A DNA stretch of 64,000 nt, taken from the NCBI GenBank assembly GCA_002914845.1, contig JXTC01000163.1:504817-568816 (forward strand). Reading direction: 5' to 3'. Position numbers and translations under genes: made by a program. Positions 11,936-23,399 of this stretch are shown here, in pieces (positions within the stretch are counted from its first letter, which is position 1; every line of letters starts with the position of its first letter). This DNA comes from Trema orientale. Taxonomy: Eukaryota > Streptophyta > Magnoliopsida > Rosales > Cannabaceae. The notes under the pieces are model-generated. The model was not told where the DNA came from. It was given only the letters and a program-made list of their open reading frames with translations, and did not search any database.

Positions 11936-12200
11936 CCCTGAAAGATTATGCTACCATAATGGACGCCAATCTTGGAATGGTGAGTTTCAAATTGCTTGCA
12001 CGGATGAGATTTTGTGAGCAAGGCCGCAAACTGGTCCGATGTTTGAACATGAAAGACCCGATGTTGGTCCTTGGTAACTTGATCTCGAACAAAGTGAAAT
12101 TCTATTGCAATAAGCTTCATTCTCGAGTGAAATACAGGGCTAGAAAAGAGAGAAGCGGCACCAATATTGTCGCAAAATATTTATGGTGGAGAGTGAGACA
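11899..12200 (-). mobile_element. Copia retrotransposon remnant (RNase H C-terminus)
   Basis: The minus strand reads CDNIGAASL then SRMKLIAIEFHFVRDQV then VQTSDQFAALLTKSH and KIGVHYGS, the well-known C-terminal order of Copia RNase H (CDN.GA, H.EIDYHFVRD, TTDQLADILTK, KIGV). Only this tail of the polyprotein survives; its upstream part is not found next to it. An old, incomplete fossil. Confidence 0.78.
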
Positions 12201-12219
12201 GCCATTATTGACGTTTTAG

Positions 12220-13739
12220 GTTTCAATCTTATACTCATATTTTAACGTTAACAAATATATAATTAAAAACTGATAATCTACTTGAGTATGTAGTAAAATT
12301 AATGAATAAATCACAAAAGATATTCAAGATGGATTATAGAGAAGAGCTTGAATAGTGAAGACCATCAAAGATCAATGATACAAGACTTAGTTAGAAAAAA
12401 GGTAAAAATATTAATCTTATGTGAGAATTTACATATGCATATTTTATGATTTTTTATGGGCTCAAATTTTTAACAAAAAGATTTTTCAAACTAAAGTTCT
12501 TGAACTGTTCTTAAAATCTTTATTTGATTTGAAAAATGAATGTACACCTTTAAGAATAAGTCCTATGATCTTCAAAAGTCACTAAACTATCTTGAAACTA
12601 AGTTAAAGATCACTTTTTACAAAAAGGATGAAAGAAAATGATTTTAAATAAAATCAGTGGACACACAAGTCTACCTGTAATTAGAGGTGGTCTACTAGTA
12701 GGCAGAAGTGGTCTACCACTCTATGCTATAAGTAAAAAAAAATTACCGTTAAATTCGACCGTTGTAGCCGTACTTCTAATAGCTAGTTTTTGGGTGTCTA
12801 CTGGAAACTTTACCAGCCTACTGAAAACTCCAGAAACTTTGTTAAATGGTCTAAAATGGCTGGTTTTCAAAAGTGCATATAAATAGAAGCTATTTTAAGA
12901 CTCAAAACATCTCTTGAACAATCGTACATTGCTCCTAACAATCTTTCAAGTCTTGCTAGCCTATATTTTGTGACTAAACTTTCAAATACATTTTTCACAA
13001 AATTATTGAGCTAAGTTATATCATATCTTGTGCTTACACTTGTTATGCCACATCGTCTTCTTGAAAAGCGAGGTTGTATTTTTACATACAATGTCATTTT
13101 TCTCCCATGCCACGTGGTGTACAAACCATATTGTTTTTCCCAGCAAATGATGTGGTCCAAGTAACGTTAAATATCATTTTTCTAGTAGTGCACCCAGATT
13201 TGGTAAGATCTAAATTGTGTGTAAGGAGGTATTTGCTCTCCTGTAATTTTTTGATCAGAAGCAACAGACACTAACAACAAATATTGAATAGAGGGTCACA
13301 ATGAACCAACCGTTGAGGTGTAGAACTCTATTAAAGTACATAACAACAGTGATCTGCATAAATCCCCTCCTCATAGGTTGATTTCGTCAAGATTACAGTA
13401 TGCAATTTTCCTTTGAGAACTTTTATCAGTTTATTATGGTTGTCTACTATGTAATCAGACATTTTATGGGTATTGTACTATCTTTTTATTATTGATGAAA
13501 GTATTTTCAATTTCAAAAAACAAAAAAAAAATGATAGTTGTGTGGATAAGGATGATTAACATATTCTTGATTATGAAAAGAGTAGATATTATGTCCTAAT
13601 CAACGGTATTCTTGATCAAATTTAGAATTTTTTTGGATTATAATCATGCAACATTTGGCTAGAATATTACTCATACAATGATAACGATGAAAGAACCTAA
13701 ATTTATTAACTGAACGCATAAAATGCAGTAGATTGAATT
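12220..13739. other. Unassigned DNA with an LTR-like segment around 12640-13060
   Basis: No gene was recognised. Around 12640-13060 the plus strand has repeated GTCTAC words followed by TATAAATA (12878-12885) and a downstream region resembling an R/U5 segment, reminiscent of a Gypsy solo LTR. I cannot find its borders or a target duplication, so this stays a suggestion. Confidence 0.25.
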
Positions 13740-13945
13740 CGTGATGCAGATTCCTATTATGTTTTCTAAGTACCTCAAACTAGGATCGTCATGAGCTTTC
13801 CTGTACAAATTTGATTGTTGTTATCTGGTTTGAACATACTCGATAGAAATCACATTATTTTCGACCAAATTTCTAATAAGGTAATGTGCCTAATGTCTTT
13901 GTACTTGGTTCTAGAGTTTTCTTGTCTCAAAGTAGATTCTTTTAT
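13740..13945 (-). mobile_element. Very decayed Copia RNase H tail
   Basis: The minus strand preserves words of a Copia RNase H end in shifting frames: RTKYKDIRH, IEYVQT and a following region resembling ADIFTKAL...LR..IGIC. It is heavily decayed, so the assignment rests on the order of short words. No LTR is identified next to it. Confidence 0.45.
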
Positions 13946-14879
13946 TTTTTTTTTCTTTTGCATTTTACATTAGATGGAGTTACTTTCATTCACTTTTGGT
14001 ATTTAAATGTACATGTAATTGATACCGAATATATTCTCAGACATTGTGCAAACTTTATTGGTGCATCTAAGCAGTACCGCGTTTGAAATACAATGACTAA
14101 ATTGGCATGTTGGGTGGTGTTTCTCATTTGTTCTTCTCACATATCAGTGGGATAATGAATTAATGCCTTAAATGTGGTATTCTTGAGAGAATGGACAGGT
14201 TTAAGAAGGGTGCGGTTTGACTGTGACAAGCAGTATTTTACATTTGTCATTGCATCAAGTCACATCGATTGTTGTGGTGACCAAGGATCGCAACCCTAAC
14301 AAATTTGAAGAGAATTTTCCCTAGCAAAAGAAGAGAATTTCATCTTGCAACATCAGTATGAAATATCTATCAATTGATCACTTTTTTTTAATTTCTATGT
14401 TGTATGCCCTCTAATCTACTTCTTCTTGTTTATTTCATTGAATGCTTTCTCTTGTTGGGCGTTTGAATTTATGATTCTGTTATTTTTTTTTTCTCGAATT
14501 TGCTTTTCTTTTTGAGAGTAAGTAAATATCCTTAAATTAGCTGGTTGTAACTTTCTTACAATTATTTCTTGCTCGCTATTTAGCTGTGTTGTTTCTTCTT
14601 TTCCTTTCCTGTTTCTTAATAAAAATTTCTTTTCCGAATACAATTAAAGTAACAAAAAATAAAAAAGTATATATAAAATACAAAAGTAGAAATACTTCTT
14701 CTAAAAAATATAATTTTGAACGCTTGTTTAATAAGAAAAATTCATGAGTAAGAGTAACAGGAAAATTATTATAAAATGATTATTTAATTTTTGATGGAGC
14801 CTCATATGCTGTTTGAAGTATCAAATTAAATCTTTAGATTTTTTATCAATTATTTTTTTTGTAACACCTATGAAATCTA
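13946..14879. other. Unassigned AT-rich DNA
   Basis: Short open frames only, none with a recognisable domain. I see no terminal repeats or RNA genes. Confidence 0.4.
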
Positions 14880-15903
14880 TCCCTAGCTAAATTGGCGAAA
14901 ATAAATATAATGATGAAATAATGTTGTGAATTAGTTTAATACCACAGAATTACAAGTGCACAACGCTGGTTACAAGTAATAAAATGATGAGATGAGTATC
15001 ATCCCATAGAGATTGCTACTATTACTATGCTAATTATTAAAATTATAATGACTCTAAAATTATCCAAACAAGATAATATTGAAGACAATTGAGTAAGCAA
15101 AGGGATTAAAATGACAAATAAGAAAGCAAGTAAAATTAGATGATAATTCAATAGTAAACTAAGCCTAGAATTCGTAGGCCCAATCCCTCCTAATGTGCCA
15201 TTTACCTCTCTTTTCCCCCAATTAATTTGACTAAATTATTGTTAACTGGATGTGCTAATTTATTTACAAGCTTCTTCCGTTGTCATGCAAGTATTTTCAC
15301 TCAACCTAACCTAGTATACTCTTATGAGGATTAAAATTGAATGAAATTATTAAGAGCAAACATCCCCAATGGTTATACACACGAATTAGGTATATTCACA
15401 TTCTAATTACATGTATATCTCTCTGTCTAAGGCTAAATAAATAACTTAGTTTCCACTCCATCATGTATTTCCAAAGTTCATACTAGCTATTGGCCAAGTA
15501 ACTAGTAGCATTGAGCACAAGATAGAGAAACAAACAATTTAGACAATCAGATGTTGAAGTAAGAGATAAATAAATACAATATTACCAAGTTGGTTCACAT
15601 AGTAATTCTAGACAAGAGAGACTAGCTCATGATAGAAATAAAAAGAACAATCAAATCCATATATAATTCCATTGAAAAATAAAAACATTAAAGGAAGGAG
15701 AAAAAGTTGGGAATGAAACTAGCTGTAGATTAATGCTCCTCCAAAATTGAGAGTTAGAATCCTTCAATAGTTGATATAAGAAGCTTCAATAAATTACTCT
15801 CAAATTTCTAATATGAGTTTTCTCTTTTAAAACTAGGAATTAAAATAAAAATTATAATATTCTTTTGGTATTTTCTTTCTAAAGGAAAACGATGAGCTAA
15901 GCT

Positions 15904-16210
15904 CACTACAACAAAAAAGGCCTTTCAAGGTACTTCTTAAGTGCCTTGAAAGGCCTTTCATGGCGCCTCAGAAAGCGCCTTGGTTCCGGGTGCCGTAATA
16001 GGCCCCGGCTACCAAGGCGCTCTTCCACGGTGCCTGTGAGACGCCTTTGTAGCCGAGATACCAAGGCGCTTCTAAGACGCCGTGAAAGGTAGCGTGGAAG
16101 ACCTTCCACGGCGCCTGTGGAAGGTCTTCCACGGTGCCTTTCACGGCACCTTATAAGCGCCTTAGTATCTTCAGATATTAAGGCACTCAAAAAGCGCCAT
16201 GGAACATATT
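15904..16210. repeat. Left terminal inverted repeat and subterminal repeat array of the CACTA element
   Basis: After the terminal CACTACAA comes about 300 bp of alternating direct and inverted copies of short GC-rich words (AAGGCGCTT, CACGGTGCC, CACGGCGCC, TTCCACGG), with a palindrome GGAAGGTCTTCC near 16115. In En/Spm such arrays bind the TNPA-type protein needed for excision. Here they differ sharply in base composition from the AT-rich interior. Confidence 0.85.
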
Positions 16211-16362
16211 TCCAGGGGGTATTTTTAATATATTTGTCTATAATACCCCCTAAAATTTTATAAATGTAATCCAAATCCATTACATACACTATATATTTCA
16301 ATTAAAATGGAGTATAAATATAAATTTACATACCAACATTAAATTAACATAATAACTTGATC

Positions 16363-16433
16363 NNNNNNNNNNNNNNNNNNNNNNNNNNNNNNNNNNNNNN
16401 NNNNNNNNNNNNNNNNNNNNNNNNNNNNNNNNN
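16363..16433. other. Assembly gap (71 N) inside the CACTA element
   Basis: Unresolved bases lie between the left subterminal region and the end of the Ulp1-like segment, so the 3' end of that gene may be hidden or missing here. Confidence 0.99.
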
Positions 16434-16734
16434 ATACAAACACAAGAATAAAAAGATTAGCGATAGCAACTATAACTAAAAATACCAAACTAAACCATAA
16501 CAAAATAACTATTAGAGAACTTACTCGATCATTGTCAAACCAATTTCCTCACGAAGAGTTAAGCCGAGAGGATCTAGAAACCATGCATAATCTTTGAGAG
16601 GATAAATAATAAGCAACATCCAATGTTCTCTTCTCATAAAATTGATGATAAAGATTATTAATAATATAACAATTAACTTCATATCCAAAGTAGTTGATAT
16701 GACAATTTGTTAAGTTTAAAATCTTACCCATGAT

Positions 16735-19094
16735 TCCAAGGTGTAATTAGAAATTGATGTTCATTCTCTATGGATAACATCCGGGTTGCTAAACTTATAG
16801 CACGATCCTCACGTGGACCACCTTTTGTAGCAACTACACTAGGATCCATGAATATATACCTATCTTGATAGCCATATTGGGTTACTAAACAGTGGAAATG
16901 CCTACAAGTACAAAATTCAATATGGATCAAGTGTTGTATTATATAATTGCCAACTATAGATACATATATATATATATATAAAGTGCTATATATATAAAAA
17001 AATAAATTATTCTTACCTCATGTATAACGTAATATGTACGGCCCCAATCTTTTGTAACGTGCAAAACTCAATTATGTCTTCTTTGAACATGGGCAAACGA
17101 AAAGCCTCTCCAAACACTTCTTTTAAAGGGAACATGAACAACAACACCTTCATCTGCTTCTTGAATGGTATTCAATAGTAATCTTATAGAAGCTGGTGCA
17201 CCATCAATTGTAAACTGTGTTTGTGTTTGTGTAATAGATTCCGCTTTCTTTCTTCGTGGATGTACTCTTTCTTGTGTTTGAGGTGGTTGTGGTTGTGAAG
17301 ACTTATTCTTCCCCGTTTGACGCCTATTTATATCATTAAACTCCTAAAATCCAAATAAATGATGAAATGTTAACAAACAAGCTAATAATTCATATTAGAA
17401 TTCAATAAAGCATGAATTTATTTGGAAAATGAGTCTTTATACCAAATTATCTTCAAAGATGACAATCATCTTAGGTAATGCAAGATGCGATCCAAGTGCG
17501 TCACCTACCAACCTTGCATCATCATCTGGATTTGGAATAGGAATTAGGGCTGTAGCATCAAGAACAACCTCTACTGATACACGCAAATTATGCTCCCCCA
17601 ATTCTCTGCCGTGAATAATAGTTGATGAGGTTGACTCTTGTACATGTCCTAAAGCAACTATGTTATCACGAGACCCCACTGCAAGCTTGCATGGTCGGTT
17701 CTACAATATAAAAAATAAAACACAATCTTTAAATACAAGTAATTAATAAATAAATAAGAAAGAAACTCATGTAAACATACTTTTTTGAGTCCTGAAGATG
17801 TTCCTACAGCCACCATTGGATCTACATGTATCTCTTGTGGTTGCACTTCTTCCCTTTGAACTTCTGGCCATGAAGGAGTTATATTAGAACCAGCAACATT
17901 ACTTTGTTGTCCTGCTAGAATCTTAGCAATTTCTGCTTTGAACAATTCTTCTTGTTCTTTAAGCATTTGTTGCATCTTGCTTATTTGTTCATCTTGCCAT
18001 TGTTTCAAATCAAATGGGTATTACTCCTTTATTAGAGCAGGTTGATGAAAATATTGTCTATGGCTAACATGAAATCCCATTCCCCGTACACGTCCAGAAT
18101 ATTCAGGAGTGCCTAAAACCATTGTTAAGATATCATTACAACTGTCTATTTCGAGTTTTCCCTCCTGGAACTTTTGAGTATAATCTTCCTACAAAACATG
18201 TACAGAATTTGAACATTAGACTATGCTATACTTTTTAATAAAATTATAAAATAATATAATCAATATGTTGTAATAAGCAATTTACAATTCTATCAACCAT
18301 CACTTTGATTTCCTCAGTATGGCCTCCTTTTTTAGGAACGCGTCCTCTACTCTATAGCTCAGATCTATCAATACCACATCGGCCCTCCTCTTTTTCAATC
18401 TTAGATTCTAATCCACCATAACCCAAGCAAGACATACGATGTAGATATATGTTTTGCGTTGCTCTTTTCTGTTGTACTTTCCTAGCTTCCTCCCATTCTG
18501 CACATAGTCTTTTCTTAACAAATTCATCCCAAACTTTAGGTTCAATCCATGGTGCATATGATGCTGGAGGGTGCTATAATAACTCTGGACAAGTATGTCT
18601 ATACTCATAAATTAGTTCAATTGTAATCCTAGACTTAAAATCTCTCCACATTTTCCCACAACTTTTTAAAGTTTCTGTTTTTGCTTTGCAGTCCAATACA
18701 AATGTTTCTTACAATATAAAAGAAATAATGTTAATACCAAATATATATTCTAATAAATATGAAATAGAAAGATTCAAGTTCATACCAATATTATATGCCA
18801 AAGCTCATCTTTTAGGTCCTTTAGTACAAGCGTCCAGTTATCAATGTTGATTGGGATCTTGCGACGAACCATAAGGCCACAAAAGCTCGCCAGATGTTTA
18901 CCTTCATCCCCAGTTGGTTGTCCCCATTCATTGTACACGACAACTTCTTTTTTGTTATCACTTCATTTTTTAATCAACTCCTTCATTTGAGTTGTTCCCC
19001 TTGGGTTCTTTTTGTGTTTTCTTTCACCTTGACTTTGTGATGGTGTAAATTGATAAACATCGTCTTCACCTTCGTTTTTCATGTCAATAATTAC
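16735..19094 (-). pseudogene. CACTA second gene: Transposase_24 (Ptta/En/Spm) plus Ulp1-like C48 peptidase segment, damaged
   Basis: Minus-strand exon pieces follow a known order. About 19094-18780: MKELIKK, then NEWGQPTGDEGKHLASFCG and NWTLVLKDLKDELW. About 18720-18290: WRDFKSRI, EWEEARKVQQKRATQNIYL and LGYGGLESKIE. About 18170-17770: LTMVLGTPEYSGRVRGMGF plus a coiled coil QDEQISKMQQMLKEQEELF. About 17700-17430: NIVALGHVQES, HGRELGEHNLRVSVEV and PIPNPDDDARLVGDALGS. About 16930-16735: HQFLITPWNHG, the start of an Ulp1 fold. Introns with GT/AG borders separate several pieces. In-frame stops (for example TGA at 18965-18963) show decay. The catalytic His-Asp-Cys part of Ulp1 is not visible and would fall in or beyond the gap. 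Confidence 0.72.
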
Positions 19095-19245
19095 CTGTTA
19101 AATAATAAGACCACTAATGTAGATCAAAAATTAAGATAGAAAATAATAAGCATGTAAACATAGGAGATAATATATTTTAAAAATTAAAACATCAATCTAT
19201 AGATATAAAAACGAAATAAAAAGATATAACTTATTTGATTTGTAC

Positions 19246-21309
19246 CTCTTTGGTTTCTTTCTTTGATTATCAATCCAAATACCTTCACCATTATCTCGTA
19301 AACATGTAGCATCACCTTCATTAACATCTTCTATCAAAGCCTCCACCGAAATTCCTTTTGAGAATGATTCATGAGCAATAAGTATTTCGTTCTCATCTTC
19401 AACTCCTAAATTTTGATATTCTTTCGGTTTTGTTGCAAGAACAATTGACCATCGAGCATCAAGTGGATCATTGACGTAAAATACTTGTTTTGCTTGTGTT
19501 GCCATTATAAATGGATCATTCTTATGACCTATCCGGTTTAGATCAACTAAAGTGAAGCCTAACTCATCTTTTCTAACCCCATGGTTACTCTCCACCCATT
19601 AACACATAAACACCGGTAATCGAAATGTAACAAAATCAAGTTCCCAAATTTCCGCGATAACACTATAGTATACCATATCACTCTCTATTGGGTTTTTATC
19701 CTTGAAACTTGAAAATTGTATGGTTTTTGCAACAATACTTACCCCACTATTTTGGGTTGTTCTTATGTTATCACGGTATCTGGTGCTAAAATGAACACTG
19801 TTAACTTGATAAGCATGATATTTAATTACATCCAATGATAGTCCACGTGATATCCATTTCAATGTATCAAATACATTGTGTATTGCATTATTCATTTCAA
19901 CTATAATCTATTCAAAATGCAATGGTAACAATTAGAAAACCCAACATATTAGAACTCATACTCTAAAATAGGGAAAAAATGAAATAAAACTATTAATTGT
20001 GACAACTAATTGGAATTACCTGTTCGCGAAACCAACTAATAAAAGTTTGATAATGTTCGTCATGGATCCACTTCTCTCTTTTTGATTTCAGTGGGAATTG
20101 TGTTTTGATCCATTTTATATGCTCCCTTCAACAAATTAGCCCCAAAGTTACTGTTTCCCCAAAGTTTTTGTTTCCCCAAAGTTTTGATCTATTATTAAAG
20201 AATTCAACATTCAATCAATGAAAATCTGTTTCATAATAAAACTTACTCGATGAAAGGTTGAACTTCTGCTATATTTTGTAACACAGTAAACTTTCTTTTC
20301 ATACACAACCATGGAGGAAGATTATAGATTACAAGTATTATAGGCCAACAACTATATTTGCTACTTAGAGTTATATGAGGATTAATACCATCTGCAGACA
20401 GACCAAGACGAAGATTTCTTGGATCACTTCCAAAAAAAGGCCACTTGTAATCTATTGTTTTCCAAGCCGGTGAATCAGCTGGATGTCTAAGTTTACCATC
20501 TTCTATCCTCTCATTTGCATGCCTTGTTAGATTTTTAGCATGGTCACGATTTCGGAATAGACAGGTAAAACGAGGAATTAGAGGAATATACCACAAAACT
20601 TTAGCAGGGGTTCCAACCTTTATCTCTTCCATTGCCACCTAGGCTCACCACATACTGGACAAGAAATTACATCTTTAAATTTATTTCGATATAAAATACA
20701 ATCGTTTGGGCAAGCGTGAATTTTCTCATATTGCATACCCAAGGAGCACAAAGCCTTTTTGGCCTCATAAAAGGAATGTGGCATCTCATTATCATTTGGC
20801 AACATCTCTCCTAGTAAAGCTAACAAGTCTGAAAAACTCTTATCACTCCATCCATGTCTTGCTTTCAAATTATACAATTTCAATAGTGCAGACAACTTTG
20901 TAAATTTCGTACAACCCGGATAGATCGGTTTCTCAGCATCATTAAGTAATGATTGAAACTTAATACGATCTACATCTGTTTCATATTGTGCATCATCAAC
21001 CATTTCAAAAAGATCATCATTTAAATCTAACTCATAATCATCTCTTATACTCTTTTTTGATGAAAATCCGGTAATTGGAACATTTTCACCATGCCAAATC
21101 TATTATTTGTAACTTTGATCTATTCCATTGAAATATAAGTGTTCTTTTATTTTTTTAACACCTATTTTTTGCAAATTTTCACATTTAATACACAGGCACG
21201 GAATTAAATTAGAATCTTTGACATTTTCAATAGCAAACTCCAAAAAGCTATCAACTCCCTTTCTATATTTGGTCGATAGTCTATCCGCCAACATCCATTC
21301 CTTATCCAT
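19246..21309 (-). pseudogene. CACTA TNP2-type transposase gene, damaged, catalytic core missing
   Basis: The start chosen is MDKEWMLADRLS at 21309, the usual beginning of the transposase-associated domain, followed by FLEFAIENV and CLCIKC. Tandem TAA TAG codons interrupt it near 21105-21100. The frame then continues through IWHGENV, KLYNLKARHGWSDKSF and a zinc-binding CPNDC...CPVCG (to about 20650). It shifts near 20630 into AKVLWYIPLIPRF, HPADSPAWKTID, NLRLGLSADGINP and YNLPPWLCMKRKF (to 20280). The remaining tnp2 core, which holds the acidic catalytic residues, is absent. The sequence resumes at about 20090 (KWIHDEHYQTFISWFREQ) and in a DUF4216 region (19895-19246; YHAYQVNSVHF, VYYSVIAEIWELDF, FYVNDPLDARWSIVL), with one in-frame TAA near 19597. 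Clearly inactive. Confidence 0.82.
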
Positions 21310-21318
21310 TCTAAGCAC

Positions 21319-22734
21319 AATTGAAAAAAAAAAGAGAAAATAAAAAACTTAAACAACTAATATAAAAAACTAACTTAATTGAGTACCATAAAAAATTGTA
21401 CATAATCTCCCCTATTTCTAGCACTAACTAATTAAGTACCTAAAATAACAATTATACATTAACACTTATTTCAAATTATTCTCATATTTCTAAGTACTAC
21501 CAAATTAAGAACTTAATTTATTTCTTAAATAGTCTCCTTTGTTGCAAACAAGTTACCAGTCAACCAAATATAACATATAACAAAATAACATCAACACAAA
21601 ATCATTATATCACCACAACATACAATTTCCTATATGATATCATATCTCATCTAGTTCAAACTTTGTAAAATAATGAGAAATGTAGAAAGTGACGTAAGTT
21701 AATAAAAGAAAAAAAAATTGAGAAAACATACCTCAGTTTGCTCAATTTGATAATTTATAAGTAATCTAAGTACTCCAACTTCTACTAAAACCTATACACA
21801 AATTAAAATGATAAATAAAATTCAATATCTATAATCCATAACATTTTAAAATTGAAAAATCATATATTTGAAATAAGTATATATATATATGCAAAATAAG
21901 AAGTTTAACAAATAAAAAATTAAATAGAATTCTATAATAACAATATATATCCAACAAATAAAAAACTTTAGAATCTGAGATCTCAAGTTAACCTTTCAAA
22001 GTATCTAACATAAAATTTGTAAAAATTGAGAGAGCCTACCTCAATTTTAAAATTTTGTAACTAATGATCAACTCCACATGACTTCACCTATAACAATTAA
22101 AAACATTGAATATGTAAATTTCTAAAAAACTACACAATATTCAATTAAAATTGCATAAATTTGGATTAATTGATACTAAAGATGAAAATTAAAAAACATA
22201 ACCTAATATATGATTTCTAGTAGATAAACATGAAATTTGTATAAATTCATATAACACACCTACAATTTGAAACTTTTTACAACTAAATCAACTCACATTT
22301 CACCTAAAATAAATAAAAAAAAATAGCAACAAAATAATAACAAATTCGGATTAATTTTCACTTAAATAGCAAAACATACCCAAAAATATGATTTCTAGTA
22401 AATAAATAGTCTAACTAATACTTACAAGAGTAAAGATTATTAATGCATGCTCAAGATATTCACATTTGATAAATTAGGGTTCTAAATATAAACTATTTCG
22501 AATATAACCTAAAACATGAAATTTCTACAAAATAATTGATCAAAATCATGGTTAACACAATGGATAATCTAATTTTAGTGACAAAAATGAGTTTAAAAGC
22601 TTAAATATACCCTGTTTACCGGAAAAAAATGGTGAAAATGGGGGAAGGGGGAGGCTTGGCCGTGGCTGGAAGTGAAGAGGAAAGGGTTGGGTGTGGGTGT
22701 TTGCTGGGCTCGTTTTGGAGCCCTTTATATTGGG
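21319..22734. other. Non-coding 5' part of the CACTA element
   Basis: About 1.4 kb of AT-rich DNA upstream of the transposase start on the minus strand. It contains CTAATATATG/ATTTCTAGTAG words repeated near 22200 and 22390, but no coding sequence was recognised. It probably holds the leader and introns of the transposase transcript. Confidence 0.5.
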
Positions 22735-22940
22735 CCCCTAGCTCAGCGCCTATAGATATCACGGCACCCATAAGTTAAATACCACGGCGCCGTTTAGGCA
22801 CCATTAAAGGTAAGGATACCACGGCGCCTGTTAGGCACCGTGGTATTAGTTCCGTTTATCACGGCACTTAATAAGCACCGTGATAGTTACTCTATTATCA
22901 CGGCGCGTTCGTACAGTGATGGCAGATATTTTTTGTAGTG
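22735..22940. repeat. Right subterminal repeat array and terminal inverted repeat of the CACTA element
   Basis: Contains at least six copies of words like CACGGCGCC, GGCACCGTG and TATCACGGC spaced 20-40 bp, then the terminal TTTTGTAGTG. The words match the left array, but this array is shorter. The promoter of the minus-strand transposase gene probably lies just inside it. Confidence 0.82.
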
Positions 22941-23049
22941 GCTATCTATCATAGAATGTGTACTTCCACCTTTAAAAGTAGGGTTTTCTATCAAAAAGGC
23001 TTTAATCTTGGTCTTTGATTAGTCAAAAAGTGATCTAGGACATCTATTT

Positions 23050-23290
23050 TAAGCCTTCGATGCAGAATGGCTACTGCAGCGCAGAATGGGGTGCTGCGGC
23101 ACCCAACAAAATTTGGGGCTGCTCGAATTAGCGTTGCGGCACTGCTGGGATTGCACTGCAGCATCACAGCTTGGGTATGTTGGTGCTGTGGTGCTACAGT
23201 GCCACTAGCTGGCATTGCAGCCCTAGTTCTCGAGTCTTTTGAGTGTTTTGGCGCCTTCTGTTGCCTTTGTATGGTGCTGGAGCACTATTT
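23050..23290. repeat. Second block of near-palindromic GC-rich words, in the 3' non-coding part of Gypsy M
   Basis: Words such as GGTGCTGCGGCACCC, AGCGTTGCGGCACTG, TTGCACTGCAGCATC and GGTGCTGTGGTGCT follow one another at about 15-40 bp. They are of the same style as at 9690-9850 and 28840-28990. A 137-codon open frame crosses it, but the sequence is low-complexity and I do not consider it a gene. Confidence 0.5.
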
Positions 23291-23399
23291 TTCGTATCCA
23301 CTTGCTTGTTTTTACCATCAACTCCTCTTATTGTACTCTCCTACATACAAAAACAAATCAAACATCAAAATAATACCAAGTGTCATAGTAGAAAAGTAT

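Larger units (their letters stand above)
15904..22940 (-). mobile_element. CACTA (En/Spm) DNA transposon, complete ends
   Basis: The left end starts CACTACAACAAAAAAGG. The right end, read on the minus strand, starts CACTACAAAAAATATC. The ends are flanked by the 3-bp duplication GCT (15901-15903 and 22941-22943), the duplication size of the superfamily. GC-rich subterminal repeats flank both ends. Inside, on the minus strand, lie a TNP2-type transposase gene (about 21309-19246) and a second gene with Ptta/Transposase_24 and Ulp1-like segments (about 19094-16735). Length is about 7.0 kb including a 71-base gap. Both genes are damaged, so it is probably non-autonomous now, although its ends still look mobilisable if a related active element exists elsewhere. 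Confidence 0.93.

Noticed and set aside
13400-13530. Possible LINE 3' tail (ATTTTCAATTTCAAAAAAC...)
   Set aside because: Only a tail-like A-rich end is visible, without upstream coding sequence or duplication.
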